Notes under the pieces: model-generated
Told to the model about the DNA's origin: nothing
Databases searched by the model: none
What the model saw: the letters and a program-made list of their open reading frames with translations, nothing else
Shown here: in pieces, positions 42,009 to 52,515 of the stretch
How the letters are laid out: every line of letters starts with the position of its first letter
Position numbering within the stretch: the stretch's first letter is position 1
From: Raffaelea ambrosiae
Lineage: Eukaryota > Ascomycota > Sordariomycetes > Ophiostomatales > Ophiostomataceae
Length of the DNA: 64,000 nt
Direction: 5' to 3'
Assembly (NCBI GenBank): GCA_002778195.1
Contig: PCDI01000006.1
Coordinates: forward strand, 1,989,950 to 2,053,949
Program-made: the position numbers and the translations under genes

Positions 42009-44454
42009 AGTGCAACTAGTTAATGGTAGCAGCTACAAGGTGTGGGGCCGTGGTGTGTTGTCGTATTCATGTCGCCTATCGCTGATATTTTGAAGTGGAA
42101 TGTAACCCGTCAACTTTGCTTTGCTATTACATGAAATGCCAGTGGTAAGTTGCGGTGGGAGGGGGGGGGGCGTTGCCTAACAAGGAGGGAAGGGGCCGGC
42201 TACGGCAGGGTCCTATGGTGCAGCGGTCAAGCCACTGCTGGATTCAAGTGGCCCAGCCATGTCAATGCCATTAGAAGAGCAAATGCAAAGAAAGCAAAGC
42301 GAAAGCCCGTGATATGATTCCAGCGAAAATCTCAACAAGACTGGCATATGTACACTGTGCTGTTTTCAGCCACAGCTTTCATTCTCTGCTGTTTTTAGCC
42401 ACAGCTTTTATCCTCTGCTGGAATCAAAGCCACACAAAAGAGTGGGACTTCTCAAATCAGCAAGACTGTAGCGTAGAAAGGCAGTTACTATGTATATGCT
42501 TTACTTTCTATAAACTACTTTTCAGGCCGCCAAGAGAAGACTGCCAACTGCCCCGTCACCCGTTTCTGGAAGTTTGGTGTTGAAGTAGTTCTGTCGTTGT
42601 GTGGGGTCTCTCAGACAAGCATCACAACAGCATGGAAGCCTAACTCTTGGAAAGAAGCCGCATTGGGCTTGTACGACTTTGGTTTCAATTCTCATTGGCA
42701 TTGTGCAGTCGTGATCCGTTGATTGCCGTTCTGAAAAGCTCTTTTTATCTGTTCTTTCTCGCCTCGCTCTCGTGTCCTCTGTGCGATAGCAAACATTTTC
42801 GGGTTTGTTTCGCGATCCATCTCACCTCAGATACCGCACCTCAAATACCGCACCTCAGATCGCACCTCAGATACACGCGGCCTGCATATACGGCCAATAC
42901 GGCGCCGCCTTTTCTTTCCGGATCACAATACGGAACCCACGCCGGAATGTCAGCATCTGCTCTGTTCCGCCACTCCGACGGCGAGATGGGCGCCTGACCG
43001 TGCCCGGTCAGCAGCAGAGGACGGAAGCGCTATACGGCGTTCTCGTGCTATGTATGCAGTTGTGGGCAAGATGCGGGGCTCTACTGCTTTTAGCTGGGGC
43101 TAGGGTGCTGTCGACGTCATCCCATGACCGCAGCGGGAAGGCATGGCAGCATTTACACCCCAATTCGGGCTAGCGCCACTAGCTGTCCGATAGTCTGTTC
43201 CCAACGTATTGTCACCGTATTTTTTTTGCGCCTCTGCTTACCCCGGATTCGGCCTGCAACTATTACGGTGTGTGTGTACAGTGTAGTTTTGCATGCGCAA
43301 ATATCCTTCTTGACGAGCTCACCTATTCGGTGTCGGACTACCCCCGAGGCTCAAGTCAATGACGCTGTCCTTCTTGAAGATTTTTTGACGCTCCACCTGG
43401 GCTTGGTCTAATTTTGCGCCTCCTACAAAAAAAAGGAGAAAAAAAAAAAAGAAAAGCAAAGGGAGAAAAAAAAGAAGACAACAGTGTAACACTGCAGGCC
43501 CAGAAGCACATGGAAAACTCTTCTGACCCCGACAGGTCTGGCCTGTGCCCGCTACTCCACACGCAAACATTCGGGGCGCTTCCCTGCTTGGCTAGCGCAG
43601 CATGCAACATACTTTCCCATCTGATGTTGGCTCCGACGGGATCCGGGATCCAGGATACAGCTCCGTGCCATGCGCTGTTCTCGTAGTGTACCGACGTTTT
43701 TGTCTCTTCTTGCTGTCGGCAGGCTTGCAGGCTCCTTGAATCAATCATCATCGTCTGTGCGTTCCTTTTCTGTTGGCCTTTTTTGGTGACGGGCCTTCCA
43801 GCTTGTTCTGCGCTGGCCCCGTCATGGTCTTCTTGTCTTGTTAGCGCTGGTGCCGTTTGCCTAGTCTTTTTCTCGTCTAGCTCTTTTTAGTCACCCACCC
43901 TCTTCGTTCTAAACCGAAGCCACCCTCCCAATCCGTCGATAGCCCTCCTCCCCTCTTCCACCTGTGAATGCGGGGGAGACACTCTGCCCGACTGAGACCT
44001 GTACGTTGGCAAGAAAAATAAAGCTGAAAGCAGAAGCTTGTTGGCTGATCCCATATGCACGAGGACAAACATACACGACCACCCACCCTCCCAAGAATGT
44101 CCGTAGAGTAGTCTTCCCGAGCAAGAGGCCGGCTGGATGGGCCTTTCTTGGCTCTTCTTGGGCCGCCGCTGACCTTGGGGCTCCCAGTGGCGTGGAACAA
44201 CCCAAAAAAGGAAAAAAAAAAGTGAGAGAGTACTAGAAACCAATAACATAATAGAATGCAACGTATAAAAGCAAAGCAGTTCCCCGTGGTGTAGATCGAA
44301 AGCTTGCATATAGACACTGTCCACTCCCCCACCCTGTGGAAGTTTTCCCTCTTTGTGTTGTCCTTTGTTCGTGGTCTTTTTTTTTTTTTCTTTCTTCCTC
44401 TCCTTCCTTTGTCCCCCCTCCCCCCCATCGCAGGAAACTCCACACAAGTCCACG
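42009..44454. other. 2.4-kb intergenic region (2EXR to lipase)
   Basis: No gene is called. Contents: a G-run at 42160-42169; a tRNA-like A-box segment at 42209-42258; short direct repeats (CCACAGCTTT near 42371 and 42401; CTCAGATACCGCACCTCAAATACC near 42827-42865); an A-rich tract at 43425-43475; and the T/C-rich lipase leader from 44340 with a possible leader-intron acceptor (CATCGCAG) at 44433. Confidence 0.5.
42209..42258 (+). other. tRNA-like fragment (5' half resembling tRNA-Gln)
   Basis: GGTCCTATGGTGCAGCGG resembles the acceptor strand and D-arm/A box of eukaryotic tRNA-Gln, and a GCTGG...CCAGC hairpin follows, with a GGATTCAAG stretch like a degenerate B box. There is no recognisable T-arm or 3' acceptor strand, so it is a relic or tRNA-derived repeat head, not a working tRNA. 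Confidence 0.25.
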
Positions 44455-45815
44455 ATGCGTTCCTCTCTCCAGCAGCTGCTGGCATACTCCTGCCTGTGTC
44501 TGCAGGCGGCATCGGCCATCCCCGTGGCCCCGGCAGCTCTGCCTGTCGACCCCGTTCAGAAACGAGACGCTGCCTGCTCACTGGATGCGCCCATTGCCCC
44601 CAAGGACGACCCGTGGTACACCGCGCCCTACGAGTTTGAAAAGGAAAAGCCAGGGACCATCCTGCGCATCCGGCCCGCACCGGGCAACCTGACCAGCCTC
44701 ACCGGCAACTGCTCCGAGGCCTACAACATCCTGTACCGGACCACTGACAGCCTGTACAAGCCCACCTGGGCCGTGACCACGCTCTTCATTCCGCAGACCA
44801 AGGCGGCCTCGCTGCTGTCGTACCAGATCCCCTACGACTCGGCCAGCCTCGACGCCAGCCCCAGCTACGCCATGTATGCGTCGCCCGAGAGCGACGTCGG
44901 CATGGCCCTCGGCCGCGGCTGGTACGTCAGCGTCCCCGACTACGAGGGCCCCCTGGCCAGCTTCACCGCCGGCGTCCTGTCGGGCCATGCGACCCTGGAC
45001 GCCGTCCGCGCCGTCCTGTCGGCGGCCACCCGCTTCCAGCTGTCGCCGGACATCCGGTACGCCATGTGGGGCTACTCGGGCGGCGCGCTGGCCAGCGAGT
45101 GGGCCGCCGAGCTGCAGGTGCAGTATGCGCCGGAGCTCAACTTTAGCGGCGCCGCTCTCGGCGGTCTCACGCCGAACGTGACCAGCGTGCTGGAGAGCAT
45201 CTACAACAGCGCCGAGGCAGGATTGGTTCCGGTAGGTCCCCCCTTCTTTGTCCAGAGTCCCCCCCGACGCCCTGCTAACAGTCTGTGCAGCCCGCCATCC
45301 TCGGCATTGCCAGCCAGCACCCCGACGTGTACGACCTGCTCGTGAGCCGGCTCAAGACGGACGGTCCGTACAACAAGACGGGCTTCCTGGCGACGCTCAA
45401 CAATACGCTGAGCCAGAACATCATGGACTACGCCTTCAAAGACATGTCCCAGTACTTTACCGACGGCCTCGAAGACATTGTCAATCCGGACACCATGAAG
45501 TTGATCTACAGCGACGGCATCATGGGCTACCACGGCGTGCCCCAGATCCCGCTGTACGTCTACAAGGCCATCGAGGACGAGATCAGCCCGATCAACGACA
45601 CCGACGTCCTGGTCGACCGGTACTGCAACATGGGCGTCAACATCCTCTACAACCGCAACACCAACGGCGGGCACTCGGCGGAGGCCATCAACGGCCACGC
45701 CCGGGCGGTGGAGTGGCTCGACAGCGTGCTCGCCGGCGCCTACGCGACAAAGTATGCCACCACGGGCTGCTCAATCAACAACTACACGGTGAACATTACG
45801 TCGTCGTCATTTTAG
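44455..45815 (+). CDS. Secreted lipase (LIP family, alpha/beta hydrolase)
   Basis: Extracellular triacylglycerol lipase of the fungal/Candida LIP type (PF03583). Exons 44455-45231 and 45291-45815 flank a 59-bp intron (GTAGGT donor, GCTAACAG branch, TGCAG acceptor); 433 residues. The signal peptide is clear (MRSSLQQLLAYSCLCLQAAS..., cleavage near residue 22), possibly followed by a Kex2-type Lys-Arg at VDPVQKRDAAC. Catalytic Ser208 lies in GYSGG (MWGYSGGALASEWAAEL); a likely catalytic His is in NTNGGHSAEAI, and an Asp lies in the preceding NDTDVLVDRYC segment. Several N-glycosylation sequons (NLT, NCS, NFS, NVT, NKT, NNT, NYT, NIT) support secretion. The start is the first ATG after a T/C-rich leader. 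Confidence 0.92.
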
Positions 45816-46292
45816 GGGCTGTCCCAAAGGGCGAGTGGAATGTGGAAATCAGGTACATACCAGAAGAGTAACAAAAAAGTAAAAAATTAGAATTAAAAAT
45901 TTAAAAAAAGTTAAACATTCCAAGCAAGCTCCGAAAAAGGGAAAAAGGAAAAAGAGAAAGGAAAACAAGTAAAACAGAGGCACATTGACACGTGGGCTAC
46001 ACCACAACCGGGGCATGTGACTGGCAGCCACTGATTTTCGGGGAAAATTTATATTTCTGTATCTTGCTTCTTGGTATATAGTTACGCATAGGCACAAAAT
46101 AATGATAATATAAAATCCCGCTTTTTACGTGTTGGTATGTATGAACGCTTCGTCAGTCCACCACGACTCACAGTCCACGACTCACTCACAGTCCACAGTG
46201 TGCTTGTCGAGTTTTGCGCTGTGAAAATCATACGCCAAAAAAAAAACCGTCGTTGCAGTCGCTTTCGCATGCACAACCATCCATCATTCGGT
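45816..46292. other. AT-rich intergenic sequence downstream of lipase
   Basis: A-rich 3' flank (45870-45970) followed by closely spaced CAGTCCAC/CGACTCAC words at 46153-46200. No gene is seen. Confidence 0.5.
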
Positions 46293-46559
46293 CTACCTCT
46301 CTGCGGCGGAGACGAGGTCTCCTCCTTCTGGCCCGAGGACATCTGTGCCCCCCAGCCTGTCGAACAGCTCAAAGTCCTTCCTCTGTCCCGCCCGCGGATC
46401 ACCGCGGATGGCACCCATGATATCCGAGCCAGGGGGACAGTCGTCTTCGATGTACGGCTCGCCCCCCCCCCGCTTGTTGGTGAGTACAGCTTGTCGAGAA
46501 TGCCAACGCAAGAGCTTGTCAGCAGGCGCCCGTGGGTCGTGGAGCAGGCGAAAGAGGAT
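46293..46559 (-). pseudogene. Relic of a fungal HNH-nuclease-type protein, C-terminal part
   Basis: An open stretch without a usable ATG reads LLHDPRAPADKLLRWHSRQA, then VLTNKRGGGEPYIEDDCPPG, SDIMGAIRGDPRAGQRKDFE and LFDRLGGTDVLG before TAG at 46293-46295. The WH.RQ.VL.N.RG.GEP...D.PPGSD..G.I pattern recalls the C-terminal region of fungal proteins carrying an HNH_2 nuclease domain. That assignment is from memory of the family and unverified. A TGA lies just upstream in frame and no splice acceptor rescues it, so I read it as a remnant. A G10 run (about 46460-46469) sits inside it. Confidence 0.35.
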
Positions 46560-46832
46560 TCAGGTATGAAAGAGATCACCCAAAGGTTGGCACTGGAAGC
46601 CGTGTATCCGATGAAAAGAAAAGAAGCCACTTTCGGCAGGAAATCGGTGGACTGAAAAGGGACTCGAGAAGGTAAAGAACACGCACGGTCTATATATCCC
46701 AGAGTGGTGAAATGTAAGTCATCAACCTATTTGTAGTTATACATGTCCAAAGTAGATATTGAAAAGAAATGAATGGTACACAGTTGTTCAGAACAATATA
46801 GTGATACCATAGATATGTCAGTGTCGATTTGC

Positions 46833-47218
46833 TCACAGCGAGCCTGGGAAATAGAGATCGTTCATAGCGTCACCGTTGCCGACGAGAACACTGATGTTGG
46901 TGTGCTCTTGCTCAAAAACGAAGGCCAAGGTGCGTTGTTGTTTCACAGCCGCCAGGTCAGGGTCATGTCGAGGGATGTCTTGGGTGTCTTGGGTGTTGTC
47001 GTCTCGAGCACTGTTTCTGACTGGGGGTCAGCAGGCCGTAACAGCCTGTGTGGAAGAACACGTGAAAAGGCGAAGAAGAAAAAGAAGACAGACACAACAG
47101 AGCGAGATGCATACATAGTACCCGGTTCCGCTTTCAGGGATGGAATGGACTCTTGGTCTTCGTCTCTTTGTTCGTTTTGGATGGGAGGTATATTCGTAAC
47201 ATTGGAAGCAGCTGCCAT
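46833..47218 (-). CDS. Small hypothetical protein, two exons (94 residues)
   Basis: Exons 47122-47218 and 46833-47020 with an intron 47021-47121 (GTACTA donor, GCTGAC 7 nt before a CCCCAG acceptor); total 285 nt including stop. The protein begins MAAASNVTNIPPIQNEQRDE, continues through an acidic middle, and ends LAFVFEQEHTNISVLVGNGD-AMNDLYFPGSL. No domain, signal peptide or membrane segment is recognised. Supporting points are a good leader (CAATCTCGAACATGG), a TATATTAATA element near 47327-47336 about 110 bp upstream, and non-repetitive composition. An alternative acceptor (CACACAG, 25 nt earlier) gives a different 3' frame. Possibly an orphan or small regulatory protein. Confidence 0.4.
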
Positions 47219-48465
47219 GTTCGAGATTGATTTGTGAGTTTGTGATAGCCTATAAGGAGTGTAGGAAAAGACGGTTTGAATGTTGAGAACCGTGATTGTG
47301 AGTCTATGCAAAGAACGAGAGATGGGTATTAATATATGTGTCATTTGATGAGCGTGAGATGTACTAGAGGCAAACCCAGGGTGGCATCCCAACAGACCTG
47401 CCCATCATTGTCTTGGGACTACACTGGGCGTCCCGTTGGATAGCGGGCACACACAACCCCTGAACATGCCCAACATCTTGCGCGAACGCATGGCATCGCC
47501 GAACTCTTGACAAATGGTAATCTCAACCTGCTACTATGGGATCTCTCTCGCAACGCGAAAAGACGGGTTGTTGTGACGGAATAGAGAGAGTTGGCACAGC
47601 CATTGACTAACTAGCTAGGCAGATCTCGGGGGGGCACACATGAGACAAGCCGTCAGAAGAGAAAAAGAAAGAAAAAACGCAAAATAGAAGTACTATGCTG
47701 ATGTCCCTTTCTTCTCATGACCAACTCGGCTATCGCCACAAGGGGGGGGGAAGAGGGGTGTGGGCATCTAGATCCAGCTCCAAGAACACGTCACAGTCGT
47801 CGGGGTCCAAGTACACCGCACAATGGAGTTGATGTGCTTACACCACCTGACTATGCTAGATTGGGTGGCAACCTATTCCATCGTGCATGGACCCGTTGAA
47901 AAGGGGGTGGCGTGTCGCTCTTGCCGAAATGTACGGTGTAAGGCCGGGGACAAATAGAGAGAGCGGCACGTATGCGAATGTTCGTGCCTGCTACCTATGC
48001 AATTTAGGGCGCGCGAATTTGGGGTCGCGAGGGAAACAAGGCTGTGGGTGGATTCTCGTGTAATATGCCTAGTCCAAAGCACCAGAATCGCCACAACCGC
48101 CAATCGGGCTGCCCGACGTCGCCTTATTTGGCTGGCTCCACCTGCCACCAGCGCAGAATTCAGGCACCCTCAGTGGCCACCTCTGTCGAGGCTGTTTCGT
48201 TTTCCCTACAGCGGTGAGCAAATATGTTCCGGCTGCCGGCATGGGGAAGACGACGCACGAGGTTCCCCAAGGCCCCGGAATAAAGTATGTCACGTGACGG
48301 CATGGGCCGATCGCTGATGACGTACCTGGGGCCAGGCGAACCGTTTTCAGCCCCGCCTCCCGCGGCAGCTCGGCCCACGCGCACGCTCCCTACCAACACC
48401 AAAGGACAACACACGCACATCGTCTCCTGCAGGACGACTGCGTCGCCCCTCTATATCTTCTTACC
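47219..48465. other. Intergenic region upstream of SRO7
   Basis: 1.25 kb between divergent starts. A G-run lies at 47739-47747, and the last 200 bp are GC-rich promoter sequence with a GTCACGTGAC palindrome. No further gene is supported. Confidence 0.5.
48289..48298. promoter_or_regulatory. GTCACGTGAC palindrome (bHLH/Cbf1-type E-box)
   Basis: Perfect 10-bp palindrome containing CACGTG with the RTCACGTG flank preferred by Cbf1-type bHLH factors, 168 bp upstream of the SRO7 ATG. Factor binding is inferred from motif knowledge only. Confidence 0.45.
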
Positions 48466-51400
48466 ATGGCGAGCTTCATCCGCGGCAAGCAGGCCGGCAT
48501 GCAGAACGACCTGTCGGCCGGCATTCTCCCCAATTTGTTTGCGCCCGAAGAGCTGACCCGCTATGGCATCGGCTCGCAGATCAGGTACTGGCCCCCTCCT
48601 AGCGCATCTCTCTCTCTGCACACCCTGCTAATCGTGCTTCTTTTTTTTTTTTCTTTTCTCGGGAACAGTTGCGTCGCCTACGACCCCGTCCAGTCGCTCC
48701 TGGCCGTCGGCACGACCCAGTCCCGCTTTGGCCGCGGCACGATCTACGTGTACGGCCAGAAGCGCGTCCAGTCGATCATCCGGCCCAAAGGCGGCGCGTC
48801 GCTGCGCGCGGTGCGCTTCTCGGCCAACCGGCTGGTCAGCCTGGACGCCAAGAGCGAGGTGGTGGTGTGGGACGTGAACACGGGCGACCGCGTGGCGGGC
48901 ACGGTGGCGGCGGGCGCGGCGGCGTTTCTGGAGACGGACCCGATGCTGGACTGGGCGTTCCTGGGCCTGGCGACGGGCGAGATTGTGGCCTTTGACCTGG
49001 ACGTGGGCCGGCTGTCGCCGCTGCGCATCCCGAACCTGTGGCGCACGCGGCCGGGCGTGGACCCGCGCCAGCGGGCCGCCCCGGGCGCGGCGGCGGCCTA
49101 CGGGCTGGTGTCGATGCAGCTGCACCCGCGCGACGCCGGCCAGCTGCTGGTGGGCTACTCGGGCGGCGCGGTGCTCTTCTCGTTCAAGCAGAACCAGGCG
49201 GTCAAGTACTTTGAGTACACGCTGCCGGCGGGGGCGCCGGGCGGCAACGGCGAGGCGCCGCACACGACACGCAAGCCGCGGCTGACGCAGGCCGTGTGGC
49301 ACCCGACGGGCACGTTCGTGCTGACGGCGCACGACGACGGCAGCCTGGTGTTCTGGGACCCCAAGGACGGGCGCGTCGTGCTGGCGCGGTCGCTGTACGA
49401 CACGGGCGTGGACCAGCCCCGGGCGGCGGCGGCGGCGGCGGCGGCCAGCGGCGCCCCTGTGCGCACGCGCGCCGTGGACCCGTTTGTGCAGATTGCGTGG
49501 TGCTGCAAGAAGAACAGCCCGGACGACACGGCGCTGCTGATCGCGGGCGGGCAGGCCCTCGACGAGACGGAGCCGGGCATGACGTTCATCGAGCTGGGCC
49601 CGACGCCGGTGTACGCGACGTCGTCGTGGCCGGTGCTGACGGACCACTGCAAGGGCAAGCGGCAGCACGTCGTGGCCATCCCGGCGGGCACGGACGTGGC
49701 CGGCTTCTGCCTGGCCCCGCGCCAGTCGCCCTACTTTGCCGGCGCGCAGGACCCGCTGGCCGTCTTCACGCTGCTGAGCTCGGGCGAGATGCTGACGCTG
49801 AGCTTCCCCTCGGGCTACCCCATCAGCCCGACGAACCAGCTGCACCCGTCGCTGTCGTTTGTGGCGCCCTTTGTGACCCGGTTCAACCTGTGCCCGATGG
49901 CCCGCGAGCGGTGGCTGGGCCTGGCCGAGAAGCGCAGCATGGGCGAGCCGCTGCTCAAGGGCGGCGCGGCCGCGCCCAAGCCGCGGCGCCGCTTCGAGCG
50001 GCGCAACATACTGCAGACGGCGCACGCGGACGGCACCGTGCGCATCTGGGACGTGGGCCAGGGCGACGACATTGAGAACGACGCCATGCTGCAGGTGGAC
50101 GTCGCGCGCGCGCTCGACCGCGACCACGACGTCGACGTCTCCGCGCTGTCGCTGGGGTCGGCCACGGGCGAGTTCGTCGCCGGCACGCGCCGCGGCGAGG
50201 TGCTCCTGTTCCGGCTGGGGTCCAACAAGTCCTTCAACACGAGCCGCAGCAGCGCGTCGCCGCCGCCGCCCGCGCCGCCAAACCCGGGCGGCTTCACCGA
50301 CATCAGCGCCCGCACCGAAGACACCCTGCAGGACGGCCTGCAGCCGTGGCTGCTGTACGAGATGATGCAGGGGCCGATCCGCGTCCTGCGCGTGGCCGAC
50401 GTCGGCTTTGTGGCCGCCGGCTCCGAGAACGGCTTCCTCAGCATCCTCGACCTGCGCGGGCCCACCGTCATCTTCCACGGCGCCATGGCCGAGTTTGCCA
50501 AGGCCGAGAAGAAGTCCTTCCTGGGCAAGCACGGCAGCAGCAGCAGCAGCAGCGCGGCCTCCGCCGCCGCGGGCGGGAACAAGGACTTTCCCACCGCCAT
50601 TGAGTTTGCCGTGCTGACGCTCGAGTCCAAGACGTACTCGAGCCTGGTGTGTCTCGTGGGCACCAACCAGGGCAAGGTCCTGACCTTGGAGCTGCTGCCC
50701 GCGGGCCAGGGCTACACGGCCAAGGTGGCCGGCGTCACCGACTGCAAGGACAAGATCGTGGCCATCTGCCCGATCGTGGCCGACACGGGCGCCCCGGCCA
50801 GCGCCACCGGCTCGTCGGTGGCGGGTCTGCGCAGCGGACAGCACGTCAACGGAACCCTTGTTGTTGGTGCGTGTTGGTTTCCCTTTGTACGTGCGTTCCT
50901 TTCCCGTGAGCTTTCCTGCTAACACGCGCAGCCACGCAAACCGAAGTCCGCATCTTCAAGCCGGCCGCGGCCAAGGGCGCCTCCAAGTCCTACGACGACG
51001 CCTTCTGCTACGCGGCCGCCATCACCCACTTTGAGCTGCACGGCTATGCGCTGGTGGGCGTCTTTGGCGACGGCAGCGCGCGGGCGTTTTCGCTGCCGGG
51101 CCTCAAGGAGATCAACCGCGCGCCGCTGGGGTCGATGCTGGACGTGTCGCGCAACGCCGAGGCCGTCGTGTCCCCCAGCGGCGACATTTTCGGCTGGGCC
51201 GGGCCCTCGGAGCTGGTCGACGTCTCGTGCTGGGGCCAGGGCCTGGGCCGCAATGTGGTGGCCGACACGCTCATCAACCCGGACCTGGCCGTGCCGCCGC
51301 GCCCGACCATCAGCAACCTGCAGTGGATCGCCGGCACGCAGTACGTGTCCCCGACCGACCTGGATCTGCTGATTGGCGGGCCCGACCGGCCGCCGAGCAA

Positions 51401-51716
51401 GCGCATGCAGGCGGCGGCGGCCGAAGAGGCGCGTCTGGCGCGGTCGGGCCCGGGGGGCGGGCCGCGCGGCGGCGGCGGCATGGGCGGGTCACCGTACGCG
51501 TCGTCGTCGCGCGCGGTGGCCGGCACCAGCCAGGAGGGCTGGGGCTCGTACCTGTCGCGGCAGATGAACCAGCGGGCGGAGAAGATGAACTTTATGAGCG
51601 ACAGCATCGACAGCCTGCAGGAGCAGAGCCAGAACTGGGCCGACGACGTGAGCAGCTTTGTGTCGAGGCAGAAGCGGAACATGGTGTTGGGCGCGGTGAA
51701 GAGCAAGTTCATCTGA
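48466..51716 (+). CDS. SRO7: Lethal-giant-larvae/tomosyn family exocytosis regulator (Sro7)
   Basis: Sro7-type double beta-propeller protein that binds the t-SNARE Sec9 and the Rab Sec4 at exocytic sites. Exons 48466-48584, 48669-50866, 50932-51716; introns 48585-48668 and 50867-50931; 1033 residues, the same size as yeast Sro7. The start MASFIRGKQAGMQNDLSAGI with FAPEELTRYGIGSQISCVAYDPVQSLLAVGT is diagnostic. WD-like blades follow (AYDPVQSLLAVGTTQ, FLGLATGEIVAFDLD, HPRDAGQLLVGYSGGAVLFS, HPTGTFVLTAHDDGSLVFWD, RNILQTAHADGTVRIWD). The C-terminus (MNQRAEKMNFMSDSIDSLQE...FVSRQKRNM) is the SNARE-like tail seen in tomosyn. Ala and Ser homopolymeric inserts interrupt blades. Confidence 0.94.
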
Positions 51717-52515
51717 GAGGGCTCTCTCCGCACGGCGTGTTCCATGGACCGGGGTGCACGGGTGAAGTGAATGAAAACACGTGTGCGGTGGGCGAGAGGC
51801 CCCTGCGAGAGACAAGAAAACAAAAGGGTACGACAAAAAGGTGTAAGACTAGTTTGCGTGGAGAGCAATAGCAACAGCGAGCATGCTGAGCAAGGGAAGC
51901 ATGCCTACAGACTGTGCAGCACATTGGTGAGCTCGACCCGGCCGGGTAATTTGGTGCCTGGCCCGCTGCCCCGGGCTGTCTTTATGAGAAACGCGGGCCT
52001 TGATTGTGGCGGGAGCCATGAGGCTAAACAGAAGGCGACACGTCCCCGCTCCGCGTTTGATTGATTCTGGACACGGGGCACGAGTTTGTTCCATCGTGTT
52101 GTTGATCGAAGAAGACTGCTCGTTTCGTCTAGCCAATGTACACTTGGGCTTCTTGGCCGGCAACGTTTCCTGGTCTCGTGGGAGAACGTTCCGTGCCCCA
52201 GGACATCTCCATCTCTAGAGGGACCCCGACGCGTAGATGAACATGCCATTCCGGAAGCTGGCCGACCGCTTCTCCCTTTCTCGAGTGCCATACGCTACCG
52301 AGAACGGATAGACCGAGCTTGGCCCCGATCCAATATCGGGCCAGCGCTGTGGTGGTCCCTGGCATAGTGCCATGCTGGGATTGCTGAACCACCGCAGAGC
52401 TTTCTCTCTCTTTTTAAAAGAGGGCGGCCTGCCGCTTGGCCCGGCTCGTAGAACTTTTTTTGTTTGTTCTCTTGTTTTTTTGTCTTCCAACGAGACACAT
52501 TGAACGACTACCACA
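51717..52515. other. Intergenic region SRO7 to beta-glucosidase
   Basis: 799 bp. The left part is SRO7 3' flank. The right end is the beta-glucosidase promoter, with a TTTTTAAAA element at 52411-52419 about 100 bp upstream of the ATG and a T-rich leader (52455-52480). No gene is called. Confidence 0.5.

Noticed and set aside
48628..50925. 765-codon minus frame opposite SRO7
   Set aside because: Arg/Ala/Gly-rich antisense shadow; Lgl/tomosyn signatures lie on the + strand.
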